From positions 19,009,549 through 19,073,548 of the forward strand of contig JAVIAB010000160.1 in the NCBI GenBank assembly GCA_032433765.1: a stretch of 64,000 nt of DNA. Direction: 5' to 3'. The notes under the pieces are model-generated. The model saw only the letters and a list, made by a program, of their open reading frames with translations, was not told the DNA's origin and searched no databases. Shown here in pieces: positions 20,100-31,368 of the stretch (positions are counted from its first letter, which is position 1; each line of letters opens with the position of its first letter). The stretch is from Megaustenia siamemsis (Eukaryota; Mollusca; Gastropoda; Stylommatophora; Ariophantidae). A program made the translations under genes and the position numbers.

Positions 20100-20465
20100 T
20101 ATGTGTACTAACTAGTTTTATTTATTTCCATATTTTCGGAGCTACTGAGTTTAGTGCTCTGTGCACATCGTGAGCTGTGCGTTTCATCCGTTTTGATCGT
20201 ATTTCGATATTCCGATTGCTTACGATGAATGATAATATTGAATGACGGGGAACAGTTGACTGTGTTCACTTCCTGTGCGGTTTCGCCGTATATCTTTTGA
20301 CGTGTGCTGAGACTGCTATGATGGGGACTGCAGTAACCTTTTTTTGTTTGGGAGATGAGATATTAATTCGGATGATACCACTGGCACGGGTGGTTGAGTG
20401 ATTATGGATTTTATTTCGTTTAAAGTGATACCAGGGCTTCCATAACCATAACCATAACCATTTAT
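20100..20465 (+). repeat. repeat K copy 1, tail (CCATAA)n
   Basis: Shares with 25558-25838 the order GCTTACGATGAATGAT, GTTCACTT, GGGGACTGCAG, CGGATGAT-CCACTG, TGATACC-GGG and a tail ATAACCATAACCATAACC. Same order, same orientation and a simple-repeat 3' tail indicate a retroposed element. No coding motif was recognised. Confidence 0.65.
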
Positions 20466-20579
20466 TTCCATAATGCACTGTTCGCAGATCTGGTGAAATT
20501 GAGTACTAATCTTATAGAAAGCGGACGATAAATATAGTTTTCGTGTTGACCGCGTAAAGAGCCAATGCCGATTTAGAAT

Positions 20580-20656
20580 TATAAAGATTACCGAGCGGTA
20601 ATCAGGGTCACATCGAGCGGTAATCAGGGTCACACCGGGCGGTAATCAGGGCCACA
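20580..20656. repeat. 22-bp repeat, about 3 copies
   Basis: Units of GAGCGGTAATCAGGGTCACA, with the last one diverged. Confidence 0.9.
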
Positions 20657-20976
20657 TTTTGAAGTGAAATGTTAAAATTAGCAATATTTTCAATTGAAAT
20701 CTCTACTTCTCCCTATAGCAGAGACAGAAGGTGAATAGCCAATCCACAGACTCCCCAGCAGAATAACGCTTTAAGAAGATAGTGTAAATGCTCACAGGCT
20801 GCAGGATCAATAACACATTGTAATATATCAAAAGATCATTTGTGTATCTGTTCGCCTGTCGCAACACATGGACGGGATGCTGAAGGTTAACACGAGAACA
20901 AACTTTGTTTTGTTAAATCAGACAGATTAACGTTCTAATAAAAAGTGCTACTGTGCGCTCATTCTCAAGGTAGGAG

Positions 20977-20978
<2 letters not shown>

Positions 20979-21014
<36 letters not shown>

Positions 21015-21032
21015 CTCTCTCTCTCTCTCTCT
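20979..21032. repeat. (CT)n microsatellite
   Basis: About 50 bp of CT with a CGCA interruption, ending just before a SINE-B head. Confidence 0.95.
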
Positions 21033-21039
21033 GATACAC

Positions 21040-21375
21040 GGGGGACTGATTGGTCTCGGGGTAAGACGCCGGCCTTGAGTCATAGAGGTTGTGGGTTCAA
21101 ATCCCGAGTCCACACAGTTGGGATTCTTATTTATGAAATCTTTCAGCGGCAACCACCCCTGGTCTCAGCTGCGAGGCTCGGCTTGAAACGTTAATTACTC
21201 ATCGACGGAAAAAAAATATGAGTACCTCCGAAGACGGAGTTATCTGCCTGTGCGGCGAGGGACCCCTGTGCACACGGCTGCCAGGGAAAAATGGATTAAC
21301 ACGCAACATTCAGTTCCTAGTCTCTAGGGACTTCTTCAGAGGCCAAGGCTGGCGAACGAAAAAAAAACAACAAAA
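21040..21375 (+). repeat. SINE-B full length
   Basis: Head GGGGACTGATTGGTCTCGG and box B GGGTTCAAATCCCGAG, body with GACGGAGTTATCTGCCTG, tail ACGAAAAAAAAACAACAAAA. It adjoins a CT tract on the left and a CA tract on the right; no clear duplication. Confidence 0.95.
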
Positions 21376-22115
21376 CACACACACACACACCCTGTTAAAC
21401 TTTTTTATTAAAATTATTATTTCCTTCTTAGTGTCGCGCAATATAGCCAGCAGGTGTGCACTTCAAACCACCATCGTCATTTAACCCCGACATTACTCAC
21501 TGAGTCATTTAACCCTCTTTACCTTGAGCATTCTGCCATATAAGGCTACCACTTGACACCTCCATCGCTGTCTTTCTAACGCCACTCGTTCAGTCCCACT
21601 CGACCTAACGACGTATTCCTTCAGTTCTTCACCCACCACTCCATGCCTTATCTCCCTTGTCTACCTCTTGTTTTCTGTGGAGTCCAGCGAAAGGTTACTG
21701 TCATCATAGTTGTCTGAGAACATGGCCAACCCAGCGACATCTTCTGTTTCAGATCTCGGTAGCGATATCAGCGCAGGTTTTCTTATAAAAATATTTGTTG
21801 GATAAGAATAACCCTCCTTCTTCTCCTCATCTTCCTCCTCCTCCTCCTGATCATGTGACCTTCACTCTTTGTCCTTTTTCATGATGCAGGGATTAGAATA
21901 ACGTTATGATATACGATGAGCCTGGTCTCATGGTAGATACTCGTATATGTGTCCTGATTTTCCCCTAAACCTACGCCGTGGCTGACACATTCCGTGCTTC
22001 AGCTGGAACTTGGTTTCAAATATGAGTTTTCCTTCTGGTAGGGTGGATGCCGGCCAGGGAAAGATTTAAATTTAAAAAAAAAAGACAAGTTAGGTCTCCC
22101 CCCCCCCTCACCTTT
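21376..22115. other. unassigned stretch
   Basis: Short CTC-rich piece near 21815-21850, otherwise nothing recognised. Confidence 0.3.
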
Positions 22116-22119
22116 GCTT

Positions 22120-22318
22120 TCCCCAGATTGACTGTCAAATTCTCACTGATGTCAGAGACTTTCTACTTCCTCAAAGACCTGATGGACGAAACACCTGTGT
22201 ATGTAACTACAAGGAAACTCAGAAATACCTGCAGATATCATTACATGTCATTGGGCCGAAGGACGGCAGCTCATAGGATTCTGGGTCCATAACAACAACA
22301 ACAACATAAACATCTAGG
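22120..22318 (+). pseudogene. LINE-f 3' terminus
   Basis: Matches the end of the antisense LINE-f at 10600: decodes to LRNTCRYHYMSLGRR followed by a stop region with GGGTCCATAACAACAACAACA. The (AAC)n tail identifies the 3' end. Only the last 200 bp are present. Confidence 0.75.
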
Positions 22319-22382
22319 TTGGATTCAACTTCTTGACCTTGGTTGTCCAGTTCAATAATAGCTGAGCTACCGAGCCTCCCTT
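22315..22382 (-). repeat. tRNA-like SINE head relic
   Basis: On the minus strand GGAGGCTCGGTAGCTCAGC leads to ACTGGACAACCAAGG, resembling the SINE-A head, but box B is lost. Confidence 0.4.
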
Positions 22383-22785
22383 GTCGAATTAGTAATATCT
22401 TGATAATCGGTACTGGTCTGTTTTGTTTTTTTTTCATTTTAGCAGTAAATGGGTCGGCACACAAGTTACCATAATGACAGCAACGACAGAAGGATGTGTT
22501 TGATACCTGTCAATGTAGAGGCTGGCTCGTGCGTGGTGGAGCGCGAGAAGCTTCTGTTTGAGCAGCTGTTTCTGATGCCATCCAGACCCCACAAACCGCT
22601 GACACCAGACCTTCAAGCTAGGACATGCTAACACAAGAACTAACTTGGCCAAGGAGCTTAGATAAGTGTTTCGACTGTAGCTAAACAAGTAATAAAAAAG
22701 ATGATGTACTGTTCAGCTTTACCATTCTCATCAATAAAGTCAAACAGACGTTCGATTGTTTGCGTTCACCGAATTTATTAATTAT

Positions 22786-23103
22786 TTTTTTTTGCCAGCC
22801 TTTACCTCTGACGAAGTTCCTAAAGACTAGGAACTGAATTTTGTGTGTTAATCCATTTTTCCCTGGCAGCCGTGTGCACAGAGGTCCATCGCCGCACAGG
22901 GCAGATAAATTAGACTTCGGAGGTACTCATATTTTTTCCGTCGATGAGTAATTGGCGTTTCAAGCCGGGCCTCGCTGCTGAGACCAGGGGTGGTTGCCGC
23001 AGAGGGAAATCATAAATACAAATCCCAACCGGTGTAGTTGGGATTTGAACCACAATCTCTCTGTCTAGGGGCCGGCGACTTGCCTCGAGACCAACCAGTC
23101 CCA
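22786..23103 (-). repeat. SINE-B with target-site duplication
   Basis: Antisense full copy from the oligo-T tail end to the head at ACCAACCAGTCCCA. A 12-bp duplication CGTTCACCGAAT occurs at 22763-22774 and 23104-23115. Confidence 0.96.
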
Positions 23104-23115
23104 CGTTCACCGAAT

Positions 23116-23785
23116 AACAAAAGGTTAGGCCTCTTCGTCATCCGCTCTTAAAAAGGACGTTAAGTGGGCGTAGATGCGTTGTGTTGCGGTTTGTAGTAGA
23201 ACTGTAATATTTGCGCCTTTCGACCCAATACATCCAACTTCAGGACGACATTTTTAAGCACCTGATTGCCTTCCCTCTCGATTACAATTCACAGAAAATA
23301 AATTCAAGGGCATGTCAAAAATTATAAATTAAAAAAAAAAAATTACAATCGAAATATATCACTTAGAACTTCACAAATGACAGAGATGAAATCTACTAAA
23401 ACTCTCTCACTTTATTTATGTCTAATTCATGACACGCAGAACGCGTCACACTTTAGTTCCAGTTTATAGTTGGAGCAAGTTGTGTTTATTTTCCTGATGA
23501 TTTGTTGTATTTACGTTGCAGCGTATTGTTGCATTTTCCCACTCTCCTACCCCACAGGTTGCCTGTACGCCATATTTTCCAGTGAATAGTTGTTTTGCGT
23601 TTTAGATGAATATAGACATATCTCATATTTTTTCAACAAATCCTTGATCTACTTTCCAGTAGATAGTTGATTCTCCTTCATGTGCACATTTTCTATAATT
23701 TCCAGTTGATCGGGACAGTCGCTCTACTGAATATTGTAAATAAAGTGTTCTTTTAATTATTAATTTCTTTTTTTTTTAAAGACTA
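23116..23785. other. unassigned AT-rich stretch
   Basis: TTGATC/CCAGT-rich sequence near 23570-23720 shows loose internal repetition (TTTCCAGTGAATAGTTG-like phrases), otherwise nothing recognised. Confidence 0.3.
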
Positions 23786-23789
23786 ACAA

Positions 23790-24022
23790 ATAGCGTTATA
23801 AATACGTAAAGTAGCGTTCTAAAGGCGTAAAGTAGCGTTATAAAGACGTAAAGTAGCGTTATAAAGACATAAAGTAGCGTTATAAAGACGTACAGTAGCG
23901 TTATAAAGACGTAAAGTAGCGTTATAAAGACGTAAAGTAGCGTTATAAAGACGTAAAGTAGCGTTATAAAGGCGTAAAGTAGCGTTATAAAGGCGTAAAG
24001 TAGCGTTATAAAGGCGTAATGT
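23790..24022. repeat. 21-bp minisatellite, about 11 copies
   Basis: Unit GCGTTATAAAGACGTAAAGT plus A. The last units carry GGCG in place of GACG. Confidence 0.96.
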
Positions 24023-24061
24023 ATTGTTAAACTAGAACATGAAATTGCTCCTGCCTAGCAA

Positions 24062-25560
24062 ATATATGGAGATATCAAGTGGTGAGATATCTAGGGGTGA
24101 GATATCAAGTGGTGAGATACCTAGGGGTGAGATATCAAGGGGTGAGATATCTAGGGGTGAGATATCTAGGGGTGAGATATCTAGGGGTGAGATATCAAGT
24201 GGTGAGATATCTAGGGGTGAGATATCAATGGGTGAGATATCTAGGGGTGAGATATCAAGTGGTGAGATATCTAGGGGTGAGATATCAAGTGGTGAGATAT
24301 CTAGGGGTGAGATATCAAGGGGTGAGATATCTAGGGGTGAGATATCTAGGGGTGAGATATCTAGGGGTGAGATATCAAGGGGTGAGATATCTAGGGGTGA
24401 GATATCTAGGGATGAGATATCTAGGGGTGAGATATCAAGGGGTGAGATATCTAGGGGTGAGATATCAAGGGGTGAGATATCTAGGGGTGAGATATCTAGG
24501 GGTGAGATATCTAGGGGTGAGATATCTAGGGGTGAGATATCTAGGGGTGAGATATCAAGTGGTGAGATATCTAGGGGTGAGATATCAAGTGGTGAGATAT
24601 CTAGGGGTGAGATATCAAGGGGTGAGATATCTAGGGGTGAGATATCAAGTGGTGAGATATCTAGGGGTGAGATATCAAGTGGTGAGATATCTAGAGGTGA
24701 GATATCAAGGGTGAGATATCAAGTGGTGAGATATCTAGGGGTGAGATATCTAGGGGTGAGATATCAAGGGGTGAGATATCTAGTGGTGAGATATCTAGGG
24801 GTGAGATATCAAGGGGTGAGATATCTAGGGGTGAGATATCTAGTGGTGAGATATCTAGGGGTGAGATATCTAGGGGTGAGATATCAAGGGGTGAGATATC
24901 TAGTGGTGAGATATCTAGTGGTGAGATATCTAGGGGTGAGATATCCAGGGGTGAGATATCTAGTGGTGAGATATCTAGGGGTGAGATATCTAGGGGTGAG
25001 ATATCTAGTGGTGAGATATCAAGTGGCGAGATATCTAGTGGTGAGATATCAAGTGGCGAGATATCTAGTGGTGAGATATCTAATGGTGAGATATCTAGGG
25101 GTGAGATATCTAGTGGTGAGATATCTAGTGGTGAGATATCTAGTGGTGAGATATCTAGTGGTGAGATATCTAGTGGTGAGATATCTAGGGGTGAGATATC
25201 TAGGGGTGAGATATCTAGGGGTGATATATCTAGTGGTGAGATATCTAGGGGTGAGATATCTAGGGGTTAGATATCTAGTGGTGAGATATCTAGGGGTGAG
25301 ATATCTAGGGGTGAGATATCTAGTGGTGAGATATCTAGGGGTGGGATATCTAGGGGTTAGATATCTAGGGGTGAGATATCTAGGGGTGAGATATCTAGTG
25401 GTGAGATATCTAGGGGTTAGATATCAAGGGGTAAAATATTTAAGGGTGAGATATCAAGGGGTAAAATATTTAAGGGTGAGATATCAAGGGGTAAAATATT
25501 TAAGGGTGAGATATCAAGGGGTTAGATATCAAGGGGTTAGATATCTAGGGGTGAGATATT
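24062..25560. repeat. 15-bp satellite array, about 99 copies
   Basis: Unit GAGATATCTAGGGGT with variants ATCAAGGGGT, ATCAAGTGGT and ATCTAGTGGT. Almost every unit contains the palindrome GATATC. The left half is dominated by alternation of TCAAG and TCTAG units, the right half by TCTAG units, and the last 150 bp decay to TAAAATATTT units. The 512-codon open frame is a consequence of the 15-bp period. A 14-bp unit near 24710 shifts its reading from ISRGE-type to VRYLG-type repeats. Confidence 0.98.
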
Positions 25561-25838
25561 CCAACTGCTTACGATGAATGATTCTGATGATATCGTATAA
25601 CGAAGGATAGTTCATTTGCGTTCACTTTCGGTGCCGCTTGGCCTAAGGGCTTTTTGAAGTGTGCTGTAGCTGCTATGTTGGGGACTGCAGCTGCATTTCT
25701 TTGCTTTGATACTTCAGTGAGCTGCGTTTTATTTCGGATGATTCCACTGACACAGGCGGTTCAACAATTATGTATTTTAATTCGTTTGCTGTGATACCGG
25801 GACCTTCGACTAACAATAACAATAACCATAACCTATCG
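25558..25838 (+). repeat. repeat K copy 2
   Basis: Second copy of the element at 20100-20465, ending in ACAATAACAATAACCATAAC. Its left edge coincides with the end of the 15-bp array. Confidence 0.65.
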
Positions 25839-25972
25839 ATCAAAGAGTATGGACCAGATCTGGGGTAGCACGGAGAGACACGGACAGTAAGTAGAAAGTG
25901 GAGGATTTTCTTATTGCCATAGAAAGCACAGAATGACGTTTGAAATCGTGGAAAAGACCTATACTGTTCCTT

Positions 25973-25977
<5 letters not shown>

Positions 25978-26031
<54 letters not shown>

Positions 26032-27285
26032 GCGCTATGTACTTCTAATCGTTTATTTTTTTTTTCTTTTACGTTCAGCTCTTTTAAGTTTAAAAATATT
26101 TATCTATCTCTTCCAATAACCCCCTCCCCACCAACCTTTAAGTCCATATCCATATTTCTTTCTTTCTTTGCTATCTAATTGTCTTGATGTTTTATATCAT
26201 TTCTAGCGCATCACTTATTCCTCTTATACCCAGTTTCTTTTTGTAATTGTTATACTTCTTTATATATGTCTCCCCTTCTTTATCTCTCTCTCACGTACTT
26301 TCTCTTTTTTCACATTCCCTTTCTATTAATTCTCTTTCTCTCACATTCTTATCCTCTGTCTCTCTTTCTTTCTTACTCAATTCTTCTTCACTCGCAACCA
26401 CTCTCTCCATCACTTTTTAAAATCACCACCTGTGGTTTTCCCGCTCACCAAACATCTTCCTTTCTCCTTGCCTCTCCAACCATTAATATCGATCTGTAAA
26501 ACTTACCTCCCCCATCATTCGGTTTCTATGCCTCTGTCTTATCTGTCTCACCCCTGTTTCATCTCTCCCTCACTTCTGTCTCATTTCTGTCTCACCTCTG
26601 TCTGATCTCTGTCTCACCTCCGTTTCACCACTATCTATGCTCGTCTCCCCTCTTTCTCACCTCTGTCTCATCTCTGTCTCACCTCTGTCTATGCCTGTCT
26701 CATTTCTGTCTCATCTCAGTCTCACCTCTGTCTCATCAATGTCTCACCTCTGCCTATGCCTGTCTCAACTGTCTCATTTCTGTCTCATCTCTGTCTCACC
26801 TCTGTCTATGCCTATCTCATTTCTGTCTCACCTCTGTCTCATCTCTGTCTCACCTCTGTCTCATCTCTCTCACCTCTGCCTATGCCTGTCTCAACTGTCT
26901 CATTTCTGTCTCATCTCAGTCTCACCTCTGTCTGATCAATGTCTCAACTGTCTCATTTCTGTCTCATCTCTGTCTCACCTCTGTCTCATCTCTGTCTATG
27001 ACTGTCTCACCTGTCTCATCTCTGCCTCATCAATGTCTCACCTCAGTCTCACCTCTGTCTCATCTCTGTCTATGCCAGTCTCACCTCTATCTATACCTCC
27101 AATACGTTCAACCTCTCTGTTTAATGCGATTCTTCCCTTAACTTTATCAACACAAATTACATTCTCGTTCTTCCATCTCTCTTTCCCTCTTTCCTTTCCT
27201 CGCTTTTTCCAGATTCCAACGTCTCCAATTACATTCTCCCAAACACAGTCTCTCCCTATCTCCACACTTAAAAAACAAAATTCGA
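25978..27285. repeat. 1.3-kb polypyrimidine tract with 11-12 bp array
   Basis: Begins with (CT)n, continues as C/T-rich sequence, and from 26520 to 27100 becomes an array of CTGTCTCACCT and CTGTCTCATCT phrases arranged in higher-order groups (TCTATGCCTGTCTCA recurs). Open frames rich in S, L and C on this strand are compositional. Confidence 0.93.
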
Positions 27286-27645
27286 AATTCTGGTAAATTT
27301 AAAAAAAACATATATATTTACTGAAACAACTAACGGCAACTGGAGCGAACAGAAAGCATTGGAAACAACTATAGGCACGCACAGCTTCTCTTTGATTGGC
27401 TAGAAACGCTAGCTACTACACCAACTCCAACCAATCGTTTGTTATTTCAGCCCCGAGCACTTCGTGAACTACCCACTAATTGACTAGCACAGAACAAGGC
27501 ACCATCAAAAACACAAGCAGAAACAAACTAACACTTAATAGTGTACTGACATAATTTGTGAACTATTATGACTCAATCTCACACATTTACACTCACTTTT
27601 GTTGCTTAATTGAGAATGAAACATTTTAGCAAATATTTGCAACAT
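27286..27645. other. unassigned stretch
   Basis: No repeat or gene recognised. Confidence 0.3.
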
Positions 27646-27649
27646 GATT

Positions 27650-28200
27650 TATGATCATTATCATCAAGTACCATGCCTGCTGGCGTAGGTGGTCATGTCT
27701 CTTCACAACTTTCGATCTCGACAGTTATTTATCATTTCTGTTGTTGACCTTCCGCCAAGTTATTTTTTTAGTTAAGCTGCCTGGTATTTGTGCTGTTTGC
27801 TTCCCTCTATCTCTTCGTCCCTAAATTTGTCAAGTCGTCACAATATATTCCGGCTGTCCTCTTCTCATTACATGACCAAGAAATGATGATTGTTTCTTCC
27901 TAATATTGGGAATTAGCTCTTTCTTTATTGGCCTTCTTCAGAACGTTTTCATTACTCTTCTAAGTTGTCTATGGTATTCTCAACATTATTTTGTAAAACC
28001 ACATTTCTACAGCCTCTAGTGATTTTCTTGTGTGTTGTCCTATTGTCCATGATTCACACCCATATGTCATGACTGGCTCTACATAACATTTAAGAACTTT
28101 TTTTCTTGTTTCTATTGTCAAAAATAGATTGCACAGTATCTTCCTCATTTTTTTGAAAAACTGTTTTTTGCCTGAGTAATTCAGCATCTCACCTCTGTTG
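27650..28200 (-). pseudogene. LINE-a2 3' half
   Basis: Minus-strand reading gives KKMRKILCNLFLTIETRKK and VEPVMTYGCESWTIGQHTRK (thumb region with the YGCESW motif), VEMWFYKIMLRIP, then with frameshifts the REQLEY-like block and terminal ITYAS-like end next to a TGATAATGAT tail. Catalytic RT is absent. The intact thumb block of about 78 codons is the best for this subfamily. Confidence 0.82.
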
Positions 28201-28239
28201 CACATCTACCACATAGGCTCAAGAGCAATGAGAAAATTA

Positions 28240-28595
28240 ACCACTTCGGCGATGAATTGTGTTAAATGAATGACAGGAAGCAGATTGGGAAATACGATCA
28301 GTAAACGAAGAACTGAGAAAAAAAAACTAGGAATAGTTCCCACCATTGAATACACCCATAAATAATAGATAAAATGGTTTGGCCACGTCATAAGACAGAA
28401 AGGCGGAAACACAACACAAGGAGCCTTCAATAAACGTTGTGAGAACACTAGACTCAAGGGTCGACGATGATGGATTTAAGGAATATTAGAAGCACTAGAT
28501 CAAAGAAAAGTAAAAGACCAAAAACTATATCTCCCCTCTAACTCAATGGAAAATGATGAAGGAAAGTAGAAGTAAAAGAAGAAGAAGCAGAAGAC
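28240..28595 (+). pseudogene. LINE-c C-terminal region
   Basis: Decodes with stops to MTGSRLGNTI, KKLGIVPTIEYTHK, IKWFGHVIRQKGGN, then FNKRCENTRLKGRR and a GAA-rich tail (AGAAGAAGAAGCAGAAG). The WFGHV block and basic end are the LINE C-terminus seen also at 55450 and 56935. A stop replaces the second K of the KRW motif. Confidence 0.78.
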
Positions 28596-28869
28596 GAAGA
28601 CGAAGAGTCACTGTGGAGCCAATGGCATGCGTTGTTCACTATATTTCTCTATTCTTATCTTTTGATAACCTCTTCCATTTTCATTCGGTGTTGACACATT
28701 ATCTAACTCTAAAGACGTGACTCTTTCCTTTCATTGCAACATGAATTGTATGGTATATAATCACGTGATTCTCCAGGATAGCATATTCTACTTGTTGTTT
28801 GTAAGCTTCAGTTACTATGTTGTGTTAATTCTGTTTACTTACATATTTGAGTGTGTGCTTGTGTTGTCC

Positions 28870-28990
28870 CTTCCTAACCTATGTAAAGCTGCAACCATAT
28901 ACTTTTAAAAATATTTTCATCCTTACCATCAGCTTTACAGCTACTCCTCATTTGTATGCAATAAACCGTGCTGCTTTACACAACAAAGTT
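28870..28990 (+). repeat. Penelope-like terminal fragment
   Basis: GTGTTGTCCC near 28863, TATGTAAAGCTGCAACC and CCATCAGCTTTACAGCTACT are shared in order with 34095-34190. The hammerhead-like part is missing or unrecognisable here. Confidence 0.4.
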
Positions 28991-28994
28991 CATA

Positions 28995-29500
28995 GCAGAA
29001 TCGGCAGTAACAAGATCCGTCCCTAAAGTGATCCAAGGTCCGTCCCTACATTGATTCAAAGTCCGTCCCTATATTGATCCAAGTTCCGTCCCTACATTGA
29101 TGCAAAGTCCGTCCCTACACTGATCCAAGGTCCGTCCCTACATTGATGCAAAGTCCGTCCCTACACTGATCCAAGGTCCGTCCCTACATTGATGCAAAGT
29201 CCGTCCCTACACTGATCCAAGGTCCGTCCCTACATTGATTCAAAGTCCGTCCCTATATTTATCCAAGTTCCGTCCCTACATCTATGGAAGGTCCGTCCCT
29301 ACATTGATCCAAGGTCCGTCCCTACATTGACCCAAGATCCGTCTCTACATTGAACCAAGGTCCGTCCCTACATTGACCCAAGATCCGTCTCTACATTGAT
29401 CCAAGGTCCGTCCCTACATTGACCCAAGATCCCTCTCTACATTGACCCAAGGTCCGTCTCTACATTGACCCAAGGTCCGTCTCTATATTGAACTCAAGTC
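28995..29500. repeat. 23-bp minisatellite, about 22 copies
   Basis: Unit AGGTCCGTCCCTACATTGAT plus CCA. Left units alternate between GATGCAA and GATCCAA types, giving a 46-bp higher-order period; right units are of GACCCAAG type with GTCTCTAC. Confidence 0.96.
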
Positions 29501-29785
29501 CTGCTTTGAAGAAACCAAAGTTCTGGTGGTTGATCCATATATTCTGGATTGTCTGACAGCAACAAAATATCTAGCACAGGAACGGTAAATGTGTGAGGTA
29601 ATGACATTTAGGAGGAAGACATCATTAGACAAAGAACAGTTTATACAATGAACTGTTATTATAAATGATTTTAAATAAATAAAATGGTATATCTCCCTTC
29701 TCGTCTTGTCAGACGGTCTAGTGGAGGTTATTGTGTATTTTTTTGAGGTTTTGTTTTTCTCGAACAGCTTCTCTCGTGGCTAATT
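29501..29785. other. unassigned stretch
   Basis: Nothing recognised. Confidence 0.3.
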
Positions 29786-29789
29786 CTAC

Positions 29790-30355
29790 CAATGTTTGAT
29801 AAAACACCCGCGGTCACAGAATGAACAAGTCAGGCCCACTGATCCACAGGGTTTTCCATCCTTTATCATGAGTCTTTTCACTTCTACGTTTTGTCATAGT
29901 ACAGTCTCAATTGATGTTATACCGTTCTTTATACATCTTCTCCATGATGTGAGATCACTTGCCAGATGTTCCCAGTCATTTTCACATAAGGAGAAGTCAT
30001 TCAAAGATAGTTTACAGATATCTCTATATCGTTGTTTAGGTCTGTTGATTTGTCTTTTTCCGTGTGTTAGTTCACCATATAGTACATGCATTTGCCTGGG
30101 GATGCGTTTTTCTTCCATTCACTGGACGTGCCCCAGCCATCTTAGTCTTCGACATCTGAGCATCGACATAATTGTTGGTGTCTTAGCACGTTGCAGGACA
30201 GTTAAGTTGGTTATTTTGTCCTGCCATTTGATGTGCATTATTCTGCGGAGACATCGCATGTGGAAGACATTTAGTCTTTGTTCGTGACTTGAATATGTTG
30301 TCTCTCGTTGTAAATAGAATGGTATTAAGCAGCTAAACCTAAGGGACACCACTCC
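29790..30355 (-). pseudogene. LINE-g C-terminal half
   Basis: One minus-strand frame runs about 150 codons with a single stop: HEQRLNVFHMRCLRRIM, KWQDKITNLTVLQRAKTP, LRCRRLRWLGHVQ, (stop), MEEKRIPRQ, KQRYRDICKLSLNDF and DWEHLASDLTSWRRC. A degraded Cys/His-containing tail (LTCSFCDRGCF) follows. This is the classic C-terminal region of a LINE polyprotein with the R-L-x-WLGHV block. The stop near 30120 looks like an R codon mutated (CGA to TGA). It differs clearly from LINE-a to LINE-d. Confidence 0.88.
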
Positions 30356-30549
30356 ATTGGTTCATAACGACTTAATGCCATTATATGTTTATTTTATATA
30401 TTTTCTGCAGCTCTACTCCCGTCACAGCATGATTATTAATATATTGTATGTTATATTTTGTATGTTATATATTATATAATATGTGTGTGCCTGTCTCCAT
30501 AACGGACAGTACTCGACTTCGCAAACGCACAATGAGTTGAAGCAAACAT

Positions 30550-30904
30550 CATCATCATCATCATCAAGTACAGTGCCTGCTGGCGTAGGTTATCATGTCT
30601 CTCCACAACTTTCGATCTCGACAGTTATTTATAATTTCCGTTGTTGACATTCTGTCAAACCTTTCTCTTAAGCTGTCTGGTATCTTTTCACTTTGCTTCC
30701 CTCTATCTCTTCTTCCCTCAATTTTCCCAGTTGTTACAATATATTCCAGCTGTTCCCTTCTTAATACATGACCAAAAAATGATGATTATTTCTTACTAAT
30801 AGTGGAAATTAGTTGTCTGTTTGCTTTGGCTTCTTTCAAAACGTTTTCATTACTCTTCTTAGCTGTCCATGGTAGCTGTCCATGGTTCTTAGCATGCCCA
30901 TTGT
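30550..30904 (-). pseudogene. LINE-a2 3' end with 9-bp duplication
   Basis: Antisense 3' end starting with a (ATC)n run and CAAGTACAGTGCCTGC, extending to the GCTGTCCATGG motif, where a 16-bp stretch is duplicated in tandem. The direct repeat AGCAAACAT at 30541-30549 and 30905-30913 flanks it. Frameshifts disable the frame. Confidence 0.87.
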
Positions 30905-31049
30905 AGCAAACATTGAAAGTTAAAATAAGGTGGTTATCTACATTAATGTTGGTGCAACGATCCTTTTATTACCTGTTAGGAAAGAAGAAATGAAGGAAGG
31001 AAAGAAGAAATGAAGGAAGGAAAGAAGAAAAGAGGAAGTGTCAATAAAA

Positions 31050-31298
31050 AAAAAATTTCGTCACGTCAAGTGACGCTTAGGGATAACGGTGTGTGTCCAT
31101 ACTTTGTATACAGACTACCGGCACATTACTTGTGTGGTGCAGTTCAATCGGTGTTACGCTAGTGGCGTTTTTTCCTAATAAAGAATATTCCTGTACCCAG
31201 TTAAGACTGGGTGAACCTAGAAGCCGTAGATAAAAATCGAACCATGCCTCTTGTCCTTTGCAATCCAGTTCTTTAGGCACTGATTTACCACGGCTTGA
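31050..31298 (-). repeat. SINE-A, old diverged subfamily
   Basis: Antisense; TCGTCACGTCAAGTGACGC at the tail, AGACTGGGTGAACCTAGAAG in the middle and CTGATTTACCACGGCTT at the head. Many differences from younger SINE-A copies. Confidence 0.75.
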
Positions 31299-31368
31299 CA
31301 GTAATAGTTGCCCCTGTCAGTCATAGTTGACTACAGTAGTTCCCGTCAGTCATTGTTCACTATAGTCC

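Noticed and set aside
24039..25577. 512-codon open frame of ISRGE and VRYLG repeats
   Set aside because: It is produced by a 15-bp tandem unit without stops. A single 14-bp unit changes the peptide repeat completely, which selection for a protein would not tolerate, and no unique coding sequence flanks it.
26637..27296. 219-codon Ser/Leu-rich frame that looks like a membrane protein
   Set aside because: Hydrophobicity arises from C/T-rich codons in a polypyrimidine array.
29796..30287. 163-codon plus-strand frame
   Set aside because: It is the complement of the LINE-g C-terminus on the minus strand, which has the recognisable blocks.
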